NCBI GenBank assembly: GCA_018064575.1
Contig: JAGHUZ010000061.1
Location: 1 to 7,187 of the forward strand
Source: Candidatus Minthomonas equi
GTDB taxonomy: Bacteria > Bacteroidota > Bacteroidia > Bacteroidales > UBA932
DNA length: 7,187 nt
Direction: 5' to 3'
The translations under genes and the position numbers were made by a program. This document shows, piece after piece, positions 1 through 6,872 of the stretch; position 1 is the stretch's first letter, and each line of letters begins with the position of its first letter. The notes beneath the pieces were generated by a model that saw only the letters and a list, made by a program, of their open reading frames with translations, made no database searches and was not told the origin of the DNA.

Positions 1-1
1 C

Positions 2-1516
2 GGCATTGCTTTCGGTCGTTAGGATGGCCTCTGGGTTCATCTTTGCCCTGATGTTGGCCAGCAGTTCCCGATAGGCAGGTGTCCACCAGTCGCCTCCGCC
101 AGTAGGATGCCCGTGGGTGGCATCGAAACAGAGCCTGGGAGGAGCGGCTGCTATCTGATCCATATAGACACCGTTCACCTGTTCCTCCTCTGTCAGTTTC
201 AGTACGACCTCGGCCATCTTGTCGCGCCATACCTTCGTGGCAGGGCACATAACACCCAGCACCACATCGCTTCCGTCCACCTCCTTGCTGCCGTAACTTT
301 CAATGTTCGGCTTACCGTCTTTCTGCTTGGAGACAGCGGGGAGTGCCTGAGCCGTAAAGAGGGAATCGGACATAACATTATCGCGCGTGTCCCACAAGCG
401 GCCGTTGATATACGGCATTACGTAGATGTTATTCTCTCTCAGTTCTTTGGCTCTTTCCCTGAAACCCTCTTTGGCAGGCAGATAGTGGGGATAGTCGTTG
501 TCGAACGGAATCTGGTGCCAATTATACCAGTGCAGACCTACGGGTACGCCCATTTCCTGCTGGAACTCCCCTATTTTCTTGTCGAAACCGTTTCCGCTCA
601 ACCAGATGCACAGTTCTTTCATCCACATCGGTGTGTCTTTCCTGCCCTCAGCACCCAACAGTTCACCTGGATACCAAGCCGATTCGTTTTTCATCCATTC
701 CTTGTACATCATAGCTGCATCGAACCAGTCGCCACGGAAAGGTGCTATGACGATTTCACACGGCGCAAATTCCCGATTATTGGTACCGGGATAGGTCATT
801 CTGAGTCGTGTAGTTCCGTTGGGCTCAGCCTCGAAATAGAACTCCTTGTGTGTTCCATTCCTGTCGTGTGCACCGATATAGAGTCCTGCGCCCTGTTTGT
901 CCCAGAAAGCGAACCAAGGCATAGAGGCACCGAAACCGGCCGGATATTGCATATGCACGGCATCGTGTCCTTCATCGGATGTGCCGGCAATCCCCGAAGC
1001 GTAGGTATAGAAGAAATGACTTTCCGTGGTCAGTTTTTCTATTTCCAAGGGGAGCAGGGTAGCCGATTCCAGCGTGTATGTCTCTGGCAGGTGGCACTCT
1101 TCCCAGGTGAATCGCAGGGCATTCTTCTCGTACCAATGGGTACATTGTGTATTTGGCAACTGGATTTTTATACTCACGGAAAGTCCTTCGGCATCCTTTA
1201 TGTTCTTTGGTCCGGAAAAAGTCAGCATATAGGATAAACCGCGTTTCTTAAGTTTCACCTCTGTCCATTCCTTGTTCGAGACAAGTGTGTCTGTTCTGTC
1301 ACTATGAGTGTCCATGATGACAATCTTGAATAAGCCGGCATCCGTAAAATGCCATTGATAAAGCGATGTCAACGATGCCGACTGGTTCGGATGTATGTTT
1401 ATTTCCATACTTAATTCATTGGTCATCAAGTTAATATCTTGGCTGTTTCCAGCCTTTGCCATATAGACAAAGAATGTCAGAAAAAGCAGAATCAGGTTCC
1501 ATTTCGTCCAGTTCAT
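2..1516 (-). CDS. DUF6259-like glycoside hydrolase-type protein (3' end beyond window)
   Basis: This frame runs open from an ATG at 1516 to the left edge, giving 505 residues with no stop; the C-terminus is missing. Residues 1-22 form a Sec signal peptide, with a hydrophobic stretch LILLFLTFFVYM and likely cleavage after AKA, so the protein is probably periplasmic. Residues about 26-260 look like a beta-rich domain, including FGASMPWFAFWDKQGAGLYIGAHD at 195-214 in pieces typical of DUF6259 proteins. From about 300 onward a TIM-barrel-like region follows: LCIWLSGNGFD, then VPVGLHWYNWHQIPFDNDYP, then YVMPYINGRLWDT. The segment VNGVYMDQIA places D453 at the end of a predicted strand, and ILTTESNA places E502 in a similar position. 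These are my candidate catalytic acids by analogy with other glycosidase barrels. The start is 22 bases after the preceding stop, so it is the fourth gene of the operon. The family assignment is from memory of sequence patterns; the substrate is unknown. Confidence 0.8.
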   Translation of the reverse strand, partial: MNWTKWNLILLFLTFFVYMAKAGNSQDINLMTNELSMEINIHPNQSASLTSLYQWHFTDAGLFKIVIMDTHSDRTDTLVSNKEWTEVKLKKRGLSYMLTFSGPKNIKDAEGLSVSIKIQLPNTQCTHWYEKNALRFTWEECHLPETYTLESATLLPLEIEKLTTESHFFYTYASGIAGTSDEGHDAVHMQYPAGFGASMPWFAFWDKQGAGLYIGAHDRNGTHKEFYFEAEPNGTTRLRMTYPGTNNREFAPCEIVIAPFRGDWFDAAMMYKEWMKNESAWYPGELLGAEGRKDTPMWMKELCIWLSGNGFDKKIGEFQQEMGVPVGLHWYNWHQIPFDNDYPHYLPAKEGFRERAKELRENNIYVMPYINGRLWDTRDNVMSDSLFTAQALPAVSKQKDGKPNIESYGSKEVDGSDVVLGVMCPATKVWRDKMAEVVLKLTEEEQVNGVYMDQIAAAPPRLCFDATHGHPTGGGDWWTPAYRELLANIRAKMNPEAILTTESNA

Positions 1517-1538
1517 ACGCTAAGAAGTATTATTGTTT

Positions 1539-2462
1539 TTACATCAACCATTTTTCGCCATACTTCTCATAAATCCGCCATACACTGAATGCTCCTACCG
1601 GGGGCTGAGAACAGTCATCAGTTATATTCTTGTGGTCAGCTGTGAATTTCGGGACGAATCCGACCTGTTTATCCCCGTAGGTGGAACGTCCCTCCTGTTC
1701 CATTTGATTTCTGCGCATCTCCATCAGTGCTTCCGCCTCCCTGACTGATACTTTCTTTCCTACACTGATAACCACCGGAGAATCCAGACTGCAAGTATAG
1801 TAATCCCATTGACCTGATTCTTCCTTCAGAAGTGTAGCTTTGAGATTTTCAGCATCGATATACCCGTCAAGCATCCAGTCGGAGAAACTTATGCCGAAAC
1901 TGAAATCCCTTTCACGGAAATAGACATCGTCTCCTGATGTTATGAGATTTATGCAGTCCCAATTGAGGCAGGGAATTATCTTGAGGCCGTTACCACGGAC
2001 ATTGCCTTCAAGAGGTGTGACCAGCATTACGAGGGTATCCTTTTCTGCTGCGCAACGCAGTTCCACAGAGACACCGTGCCAGGTCGCATCGACTTCACTG
2101 TATGTTCCGTCATAAGTATGATTCCAGGGACGCACATAGGCTGCATCTTTTTGCCAGGCAGGGTCAAATCCCTGCGCGTGGTCTCTCTTGTTGCCAACCC
2201 TCAAGTCGTTCACTTCATTGCCGTCCTTGTCCAGCAGTGACAGCTGGATTCCAAAACATTCCGGCAGATAAACCTGCGTAAAAAGGCTTCTGGTATCGTA
2301 GCTGTTCCATCCTTTGGAAATTTCCCTGTTCATCAGATGAAATCGATGTTCGAGTTCCACGAAGTCGGTTTGCCGACACCCTTGCCCACAAGAAATTGAC
2401 AGCACGGTCATCAGGTCGATGGCGATGACTGTCTTAAGAAAGTCACGTAAAGTCTGCTTCAT
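1539..2462 (-). pseudogene. GH63/MGH1-like glycosidase remnant: N-terminal beta-sandwich, catalytic core lost
   Basis: The ATG at 2462 gives 307 residues; a GTG two codons upstream is possible but less likely. The N-terminus is only weakly hydrophobic (VIAIDLMTVLSISC) and may be a poor lipoprotein signal with Cys25. Residues about 35-240 match the N-terminal beta-sandwich of bacterial GH63-like enzymes: MNREISKGWNSYDTRS, then HTYDGTYSEVDATWHG, then LVMLVTPL. The usual linker AEALMEMRRNQMEQE follows. After YGD (264) the sequence jumps to GFVPKF, then SQPPVGAFSVWRIYEKYG, which in the family lies well inside the (alpha/alpha)6 barrel. The tract between them, which includes the WD-containing segment with the general acid, is absent. 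The protein then stops at EKWLM, so the rest of the barrel and the general base are also absent. Family members generally run to about 700-800 residues. Most likely this is a dead enzyme; the frame is still open, so a binding role for the sandwich cannot be excluded. The gene lies 11 bases after the GH51 stop. Confidence 0.75.
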
Positions 2463-2473
2463 ATCCACGTTTT

Positions 2474-4984
2474 TTAATTCTTACGTTCGGATTTGATACG
2501 TAGGATGGTGTAGGAATAAGGTTTTAAGGAATAAGTGAAATTCTTTCCGAAACCGTCCCACGTGCTTTCTACAGGAAATATTTTCATAGTATCCTCGAAA
2601 CTGTTCTCGTCAGACGGATTTTCGGCGGCCAAGGTGATGACCGTTCCCTCACGGGCTATTCTAGCCGCTCCTTCAATGGTGACATTCAGCGGATAGACTC
2701 TGCCGCTGCGGTTTACTATCTTCAAGACCGTTTCCGAATTATCTTCATCAAATCCGGCAGCATAAAAAGTCTCCGGCTCCAAGACGTTAGTGTGCCCAAC
2801 TATTTTTTTACCATCAATATACAGACTGCTTACATTGTCTGTTATCTCTATGCGGGCATTCTGCCATTCTCCGTTTTTTATAATGCTGACGTCTGCTGCA
2901 CTGCATTCACTGACAGCCTTATTGTCAAATACTTTCTCAATGGCACACTTGCTGTCATCCCATCCGGCGACTGAGAAGCGGTATCCTTCTGTAGCATCTC
3001 CGTTCATTGCGAAGCCGGCATAGCAGCCTTCTGCTCCATCAGTTCTGCGGAACTTGAAATCGATGGTATAATCTCCATCGTATATACCATCAAATGTACA
3101 TAAGGTGGCTTCATCTAAAGAAGTCTGCCTTAGCACTCCGCCGGCATAGGTCCAATCTCCCTTCTTCGCATCGAAAGTGCTCAAGTCTATAGTCTTAGCC
3201 CTACCGTCGGAAGTGGTGACGGTAACATCCTTGAACTCGGTAGCGCTTGTATTGGTGCCAAATGACAGCTTCCCAGCGCCATAATTCATCGGTTTTGGTG
3301 AACTCTCACAGCTACTGAGACAGACATTGTAGTCCGGTCTGTTTTCGGCCGCCATCTTTTGTACATAGTAGGAACTGCGTCCCAATACTTGTGAAGAGTT
3401 CACCCAAATCAGATTCACCGGCCACACACGGTCATTGCTGTTCTCCAGTAGCGGAGCATAGGAACACATTTTCACAAAATCTCCGTTGCGCTCCATCCCA
3501 CCTATCCAAGCTGCTTCCGAGAGAGCGGCGAGCATCATACCGGAACCCACATCTGAGTTGGCTGCATATTCTCCGACATAGGCATTATATTTTCCACGCT
3601 CCACATCATCGAAAAGATGGGTGTTTTTAAATAAGAAATCGGGAGTCTGGTACCAGTGGGGGTCTATTATATTTGTTTCCCCGATAAGGCCTATGCCGCC
3701 CAATCCGCAATTTGAAATCAGAATCAGTTCAGGATATTTTTCCTTGATGGCTTTGTGGAAAATGTTGTAGCGTTTCTCATACTCCTTCCCATTGTTTTCA
3801 TTACCGATTTCGACGTATTTCAGCGGCAGCGGGTCGGGATGCCCGGCTTTTGCCCTGACCGCTCCCCACTCGGAGTCAACAGGTCCGAGGGCATATTCAA
3901 TCGCATCCAGACAATCGTCAAGGTAGAATTGAATTTCATTTTCGCCGCATAGGTCTCCCTGTCTGGCCTGACAACCAATGCCCACGTTGCATACGAACAT
4001 CGCATCCGCACCGATGGATTCACAGAAACACAGCATTTCGTGATATCCGAAACCATAACTGTTATGATAGCCCCAGGTGTCATATTCCCCTGGTCTTTCT
4101 GCCAAATCTCCCAGACTCTTCTTCCACTCGTAGCGATTATTCAAGGAAATGCCTTCGACCACACACCCTCCCGGCCAACGGACAAATGCTGGGTGCAGAC
4201 CGATAAGCATATCGGCAACATCCTTCCGCAGCGGAAGTTTTCCGCCCTTATAGGAATATCTTTCCTCCGGCATTAGAGACACATAATCGAAACTGACTGT
4301 TCCATTACCTTCCATTGCAAGCGCGAGACTGCCCTTTTCTGAAGTGGCTTTGGGGCTGAGAACAAAACTTACATCATTCCATTTCCCTTCGGAACCAGTT
4401 TTTATCGGATTTTCTGCAAGTATATCTCCATTTTCAGAAAGAAGCCTGGCCACGATAGCGGTACCGGCACATGGCTTTACTATAATACGGAATTCATAGT
4501 TTTTCCCTTGCTGCAGATTCATTCCCCAGAAACCGTCATTTTTCAACACAGCCTGACCGGTCAGGTTAACTTTAAGACTGTTAGGAGCTGATGGGAACAT
4601 CGGATCCGCTTTCGTCAGAGACATCGCCGCTGCACCTTCAAGCTGCCATCCAGGAACAGGTTCAGTGGTCCATCTGTATTCGCCTCTTACCATTTTCCCT
4701 ATGGTGTGATGATATTGTAACGGGGTAATGATACGGTCACCTTCTACGTGATAACCTTCGGGAATTTCCAAATCTTCGAAACTCTTGTTTTCGACAAGTT
4801 CCGCCACCAGCCCTCCGTCACCGGAATGATTGATTTCCTCGAAGAAAATGCCGTACATACCGGGATTGATGTCAGCCCCTTTCCTGTCAATGTGGATGGT
4901 TATTGAATCCTGAATTTCGCAGGTGTCCGACTGTGTGCAGGCAAAAGCTGAGACAGCAAATGCGATAAAAAATAGTTTTTTCAT
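2474..4984 (-). CDS. GH51 alpha-L-arabinofuranosidase, lipoprotein
   Basis: This is predicted to remove terminal alpha-L-arabinofuranosyl residues from plant-type polysaccharides such as arabinan or arabinoxylan. The ATG at 4984 gives 836 residues and starts exactly at a signal peptide (MKKLFFIAFAVSAFAC), with Cys16 as the likely lipidated residue, so the enzyme is membrane-anchored in the periplasm or on the surface. An in-frame GTG at 5020 overlaps the upstream stop but would add 12 charged residues before the signal. Residues about 38-75 carry the GH51 opening (MYGIFFEEINHSGDGG). A CBM4/9-like beta-sandwich follows at about 118-237. The catalytic barrel begins near FVRWPGGCVVEG (267). The acid/base is probably E396 in EIGNEN, and the nucleophile E472 in YVGEYAAN. 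The C-terminal sandwich typical of GH51 appears split by an extra LamG-like beta region at about 595-745. Both catalytic residues are present, so it should be active; the exact linkage preference cannot be read from the sequence. Confidence 0.92.
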   Translation of the reverse strand: MKKLFFIAFAVSAFACTQSDTCEIQDSITIHIDRKGADINPGMYGIFFEEINHSGDGGLVAELVENKSFEDLEIPEGYHVEGDRIITPLQYHHTIGKMVRGEYRWTTEPVPGWQLEGAAAMSLTKADPMFPSAPNSLKVNLTGQAVLKNDGFWGMNLQQGKNYEFRIIVKPCAGTAIVARLLSENGDILAENPIKTGSEGKWNDVSFVLSPKATSEKGSLALAMEGNGTVSFDYVSLMPEERYSYKGGKLPLRKDVADMLIGLHPAFVRWPGGCVVEGISLNNRYEWKKSLGDLAERPGEYDTWGYHNSYGFGYHEMLCFCESIGADAMFVCNVGIGCQARQGDLCGENEIQFYLDDCLDAIEYALGPVDSEWGAVRAKAGHPDPLPLKYVEIGNENNGKEYEKRYNIFHKAIKEKYPELILISNCGLGGIGLIGETNIIDPHWYQTPDFLFKNTHLFDDVERGKYNAYVGEYAANSDVGSGMMLAALSEAAWIGGMERNGDFVKMCSYAPLLENSNDRVWPVNLIWVNSSQVLGRSSYYVQKMAAENRPDYNVCLSSCESSPKPMNYGAGKLSFGTNTSATEFKDVTVTTSDGRAKTIDLSTFDAKKGDWTYAGGVLRQTSLDEATLCTFDGIYDGDYTIDFKFRRTDGAEGCYAGFAMNGDATEGYRFSVAGWDDSKCAIEKVFDNKAVSECSAADVSIIKNGEWQNARIEITDNVSSLYIDGKKIVGHTNVLEPETFYAAGFDEDNSETVLKIVNRSGRVYPLNVTIEGAARIAREGTVITLAAENPSDENSFEDTMKIFPVESTWDGFGKNFTYSLKPYSYTILRIKSERKN

Positions 4985-5016
4985 AGTCTTGGGAGGTTTC
5001 TTTTTATCAATGATAA

Positions 5017-6597
5017 TCACTTAACAAGTTTGAAGCTACTTGGTCTGGAAGGAATGCGCCACCAAAGAACCGAAGGATCTCCCTCTTCGGGGTCATCATT
5101 ATCGGTAAATTTTACGTTGAGAGAGAATGCATTATCCTTTATTCTGCTGACGGGGACTGAAAGAGATGCTGCCTCCGGTTCGCAGGAAGCCGTATATTTC
5201 TTTCCTCCGCTTTCAAGTAAAATCTCGACTTTGTCAAGTGCGCGGATATCATCGTGAGTGTGTACGGTGATGATGATATTACGGCCTGCATACTCTACAT
5301 CGAAATCAAACCATCCATCATCGGGTCCGTGCCAGTCCCAACTTTCATCGATATCATAATGGTCACGGCTTGCGAGAGTGATTTTCTCCCCTTTGGCGAC
5401 AGTCCTGACGCAGTCAGTGAGAATCGCAAGCTTACCTGTGGCCTTCTGGGGAACTCCCTTGATTTCATATTGAGCAAAAATTCCGGCTACGATTTTCTCA
5501 GGCTCGACTCCATTCGGATTCTTTACCTTTATCATATATTTTCTGTCGGACTTGGATGTCAATTTCCCGGTAATATCCGGTTCTGAAAACACGAGACCTT
5601 TCTGCGGAGCGAAGTTTATGCCGAATTCCATTTCTGTGTCGAATGGATTGGAAACGGTAAGTTCCAATTCGAATTCCGCTGGAGTGGCGCAGTCAAGCAT
5701 TATATAGGGGGCTCTGACATAGCGACCTGAGGACATCCATTGTATGAGTGGCATCGTATTTCTGTCCACAATGTCATTCGGAATGAGTGAACCGATGGGA
5801 ATGTTGGCGATGGCTGGCTTGCCATCCCTCGCGGAGACAAGCATAATATGGTCATATTCTCCGAAAAGAGGTCCTCTGAGTTCGGAATCACCGCCTGCAG
5901 TCGCCAGTATGAAGTAATCCATTCCTCCACGCTGCTCGTAATAATACTGATGCGTATGACCGCTGAAGACAGTATATTGGTGACCTTGAAGCATCTCATC
6001 GATATATTCATAACCTCCGTGATTCTGTGGTGCCCAGAGGGGAGCGTGCATAAAGACATAAATGTGGCGGCCGTTCCAGTGGCCAAGTATGCTGCGGAAA
6101 TACTCCACCTGAGCATCTGAGGTATCGCGTCCGCCGTGTTCCTGCGTATCAAGTACGAGAAAGAGGTCGGGTCCTATATTGAAACTGTAATAGTTCGCAC
6201 CGAAACGGCTGATAAAGTCATCTGTCTGGAGTTGATTGGTCATATCGTGATTGCCCCCCACCAGAAAGAACGGAGCATCGAGCTTTTTAAGACGCCCGAG
6301 AATATCATTCCAGTCCCGCTCACAATATTTGACATCTGTAAAATATCCGCCGATAAGGTCTCCTACATTTATGACAAAGTCGGGAGCGAGTCTGTTGATT
6401 TCCTCTATGGCAAGTTCGAATGCCCCAGTTTCGTCACCGCCTGTCTTGTCCGGAAGAACCACGAACTTATAGTTATCGCTTGAAAAGAATGGAATGCCGG
6501 TCCAAGGCTTCTTTTCTGTTTCGAGTGGTGATGAAAATGTCTGAGCCATCGCAGTCGCAGAGGTCAGAATCAGAATGATACTTAGGAGTTTTTTCAT
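5017..6597 (-). CDS. Exported calcineurin-like metallophosphoesterase with CBM9-like C-terminus
   Basis: The 526-residue product starts with a clear Sec signal peptide (MKKLLSIILILTSATAMA, cleavage after residue 18), so it acts outside the cytoplasm. Residues about 43-250 are a metallophosphoesterase domain with the metal-binding motifs in order: D50 in LPDKTGG, D80 in VGDLIGG, N116-H117-D118 in GGNHD, H184 in FMHAPLW, and H214/H216 in SGHTHQY. The first motif reads D-K-T instead of the common D-x-H, a variant I associate with secreted members having a D-[RK]-TGG signature. Residues about 295-380 look like an immunoglobulin-type sandwich. Residues about 405-515, beginning YDIDESWDWHGPDDGW and ending LWWRIP, resemble a CBM9 or DOMON-like sugar-binding fold. 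It is the first gene of the operon, 32 bases before the GH51 ATG. The substrate is not determinable: it could be a phosphomonoester or phosphodiester on a glycan, or a nucleotide. The domain call is firm, the C-terminal binding role is inferred. Confidence 0.9.
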   Translation of the reverse strand: MKKLLSIILILTSATAMAQTFSSPLETEKKPWTGIPFFSSDNYKFVVLPDKTGGDETGAFELAIEEINRLAPDFVINVGDLIGGYFTDVKYCERDWNDILGRLKKLDAPFFLVGGNHDMTNQLQTDDFISRFGANYYSFNIGPDLFLVLDTQEHGGRDTSDAQVEYFRSILGHWNGRHIYVFMHAPLWAPQNHGGYEYIDEMLQGHQYTVFSGHTHQYYYEQRGGMDYFILATAGGDSELRGPLFGEYDHIMLVSARDGKPAIANIPIGSLIPNDIVDRNTMPLIQWMSSGRYVRAPYIMLDCATPAEFELELTVSNPFDTEMEFGINFAPQKGLVFSEPDITGKLTSKSDRKYMIKVKNPNGVEPEKIVAGIFAQYEIKGVPQKATGKLAILTDCVRTVAKGEKITLASRDHYDIDESWDWHGPDDGWFDFDVEYAGRNIIITVHTHDDIRALDKVEILLESGGKKYTASCEPEAASLSVPVSRIKDNAFSLNVKFTDNDDPEEGDPSVLWWRIPSRPSSFKLVK

Positions 6598-6615
6598 AAG
6601 ACGCAGTATTTTTTA

Positions 6616-6623
6616 CAAAATTA
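6616..6623 (-). promoter_or_regulatory. Candidate Bacteroidetes -7 box of the operon promoter
   Basis: On the minus strand this reads TAATTTTG, an exact match to the Bacteroidetes -7 consensus TAnnTTTG, 18 bases before the metallophosphoesterase start. No TTTG sits at the expected distance for the -33 element; the nearest upstream copy outside the immediate flank is about 28 bases away. The leader would be very short. This is the most promoter-like site upstream of the operon but is only half supported. Confidence 0.3.
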
Positions 6624-6641
6624 ATCAAATTTGTGACAGTG

Positions 6642-6656
6642 ATTTGAATTTCAAAT
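6642..6656. promoter_or_regulatory. 15-base palindrome, candidate operator
   Basis: ATTTGAA and TTCAAAT form perfect 7-base arms around a single central T, 45-59 bases before the metallophosphoesterase ATG. The position is immediately upstream of the candidate -7 box, which would suit a dimeric regulator. AT-rich sequence produces such palindromes by chance fairly often, so the assignment is tentative. Confidence 0.35.
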
Positions 6657-6703
6657 TATGGTCAGGCTCCTCTATATTTTTTCGATGCGTGAAATTTCAA
6701 TTG

Positions 6704-6779
6704 CAGCCTGAAAAGCATCTGTACTCAGGGCTGCGTGACGCCTTCGGCAAAGCCCTGCTGACGGATGCTTTTCAGTCTG
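6704..6779. repeat. Large imperfect inverted repeat / hairpin, possible interspersed element
   Basis: The outer arms are CTGAAAAGCATC (6708-6719) and GATGCTTTTCAG (6764-6775), a perfect 12-base match, extended by CAG/CTG (6704-6706 with 6777-6779) after one mismatch. Three further pairs, one of them a G-T wobble, lie inside at 6720-6722 with 6761-6763. After a 3x3 internal loop, a second stem CAGGGCT/AGCCCTG pairs 6726-6732 with 6751-6757. The 18-base apical loop contains small self-complementary parts (GCGT/ACGC and GCC/GGC). No T tract follows on either strand, so it does not look like a standard terminator. A REP- or MITE-like palindrome, or a structured leader or attenuator element, are the alternatives. 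Confidence 0.7.
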
Positions 6780-6872
6780 TGAACTATGGTGACGGATGTG
6801 TTACGGTTGGGAATCTTCAGCCAGTTCGTGGGTAGAGGGTCTGTTCTGCTCATCAGCACTGACGGCTGAAAA

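Larger units (their letters stand above)
6598..6872. other. Intergenic region between the Rpn gene and the glycosidase operon
   Basis: I see no convincing coding sequence in these 275 bases. The right two thirds are GC-richer and hold the large hairpin plus short direct copies of TGACGGATG at 6759-6767 and 6790-6798. The left third is AT-rich and holds the 15-base palindrome and the likely promoter of the operon. A small TCAGC/GCTGA stem at 6853-6869 lies just after the Rpn stop but has no T tract. Confidence 0.6.

Noticed and set aside
107..1237. Long plus-strand open frame of 376 residues
   Set aside because: It lies entirely opposite the DUF6259-like gene, which has a signal peptide, recognisable motifs and correct operon spacing. 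The plus-strand translation shows no coherent domain.
1517..1541. Frameshift or sequencing error hiding the rest of the GH63-like gene
   Set aside because: Only 22 bases separate its stop from the next start, and the downstream frame is an intact gene of another family, so the missing barrel half is physically absent here.
4985..5020. GTG start for the GH51 gene overlapping the upstream stop codon
   Set aside because: It would put 12 mostly polar and charged residues before a typical lipoprotein signal. The ATG at 4984 starts directly at that signal.
5700..6152. Minus-strand open frame of 150 residues inside the metallophosphoesterase gene
   Set aside because: It is in a different frame from the metallophosphoesterase, whose metal motifs are intact through this stretch.
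6704..6779. Rho-independent terminator for the Rpn gene
   Set aside because: The stem is long and strong, but no run of T follows it on either strand, and it starts about 95 bases past the Rpn stop.
6575..6835. Plus-strand open frame of 86 residues across the intergenic region
   Set aside because: It crosses the start of the metallophosphoesterase gene, the AT-rich promoter region and the hairpin. The translation has no recognisable motif.
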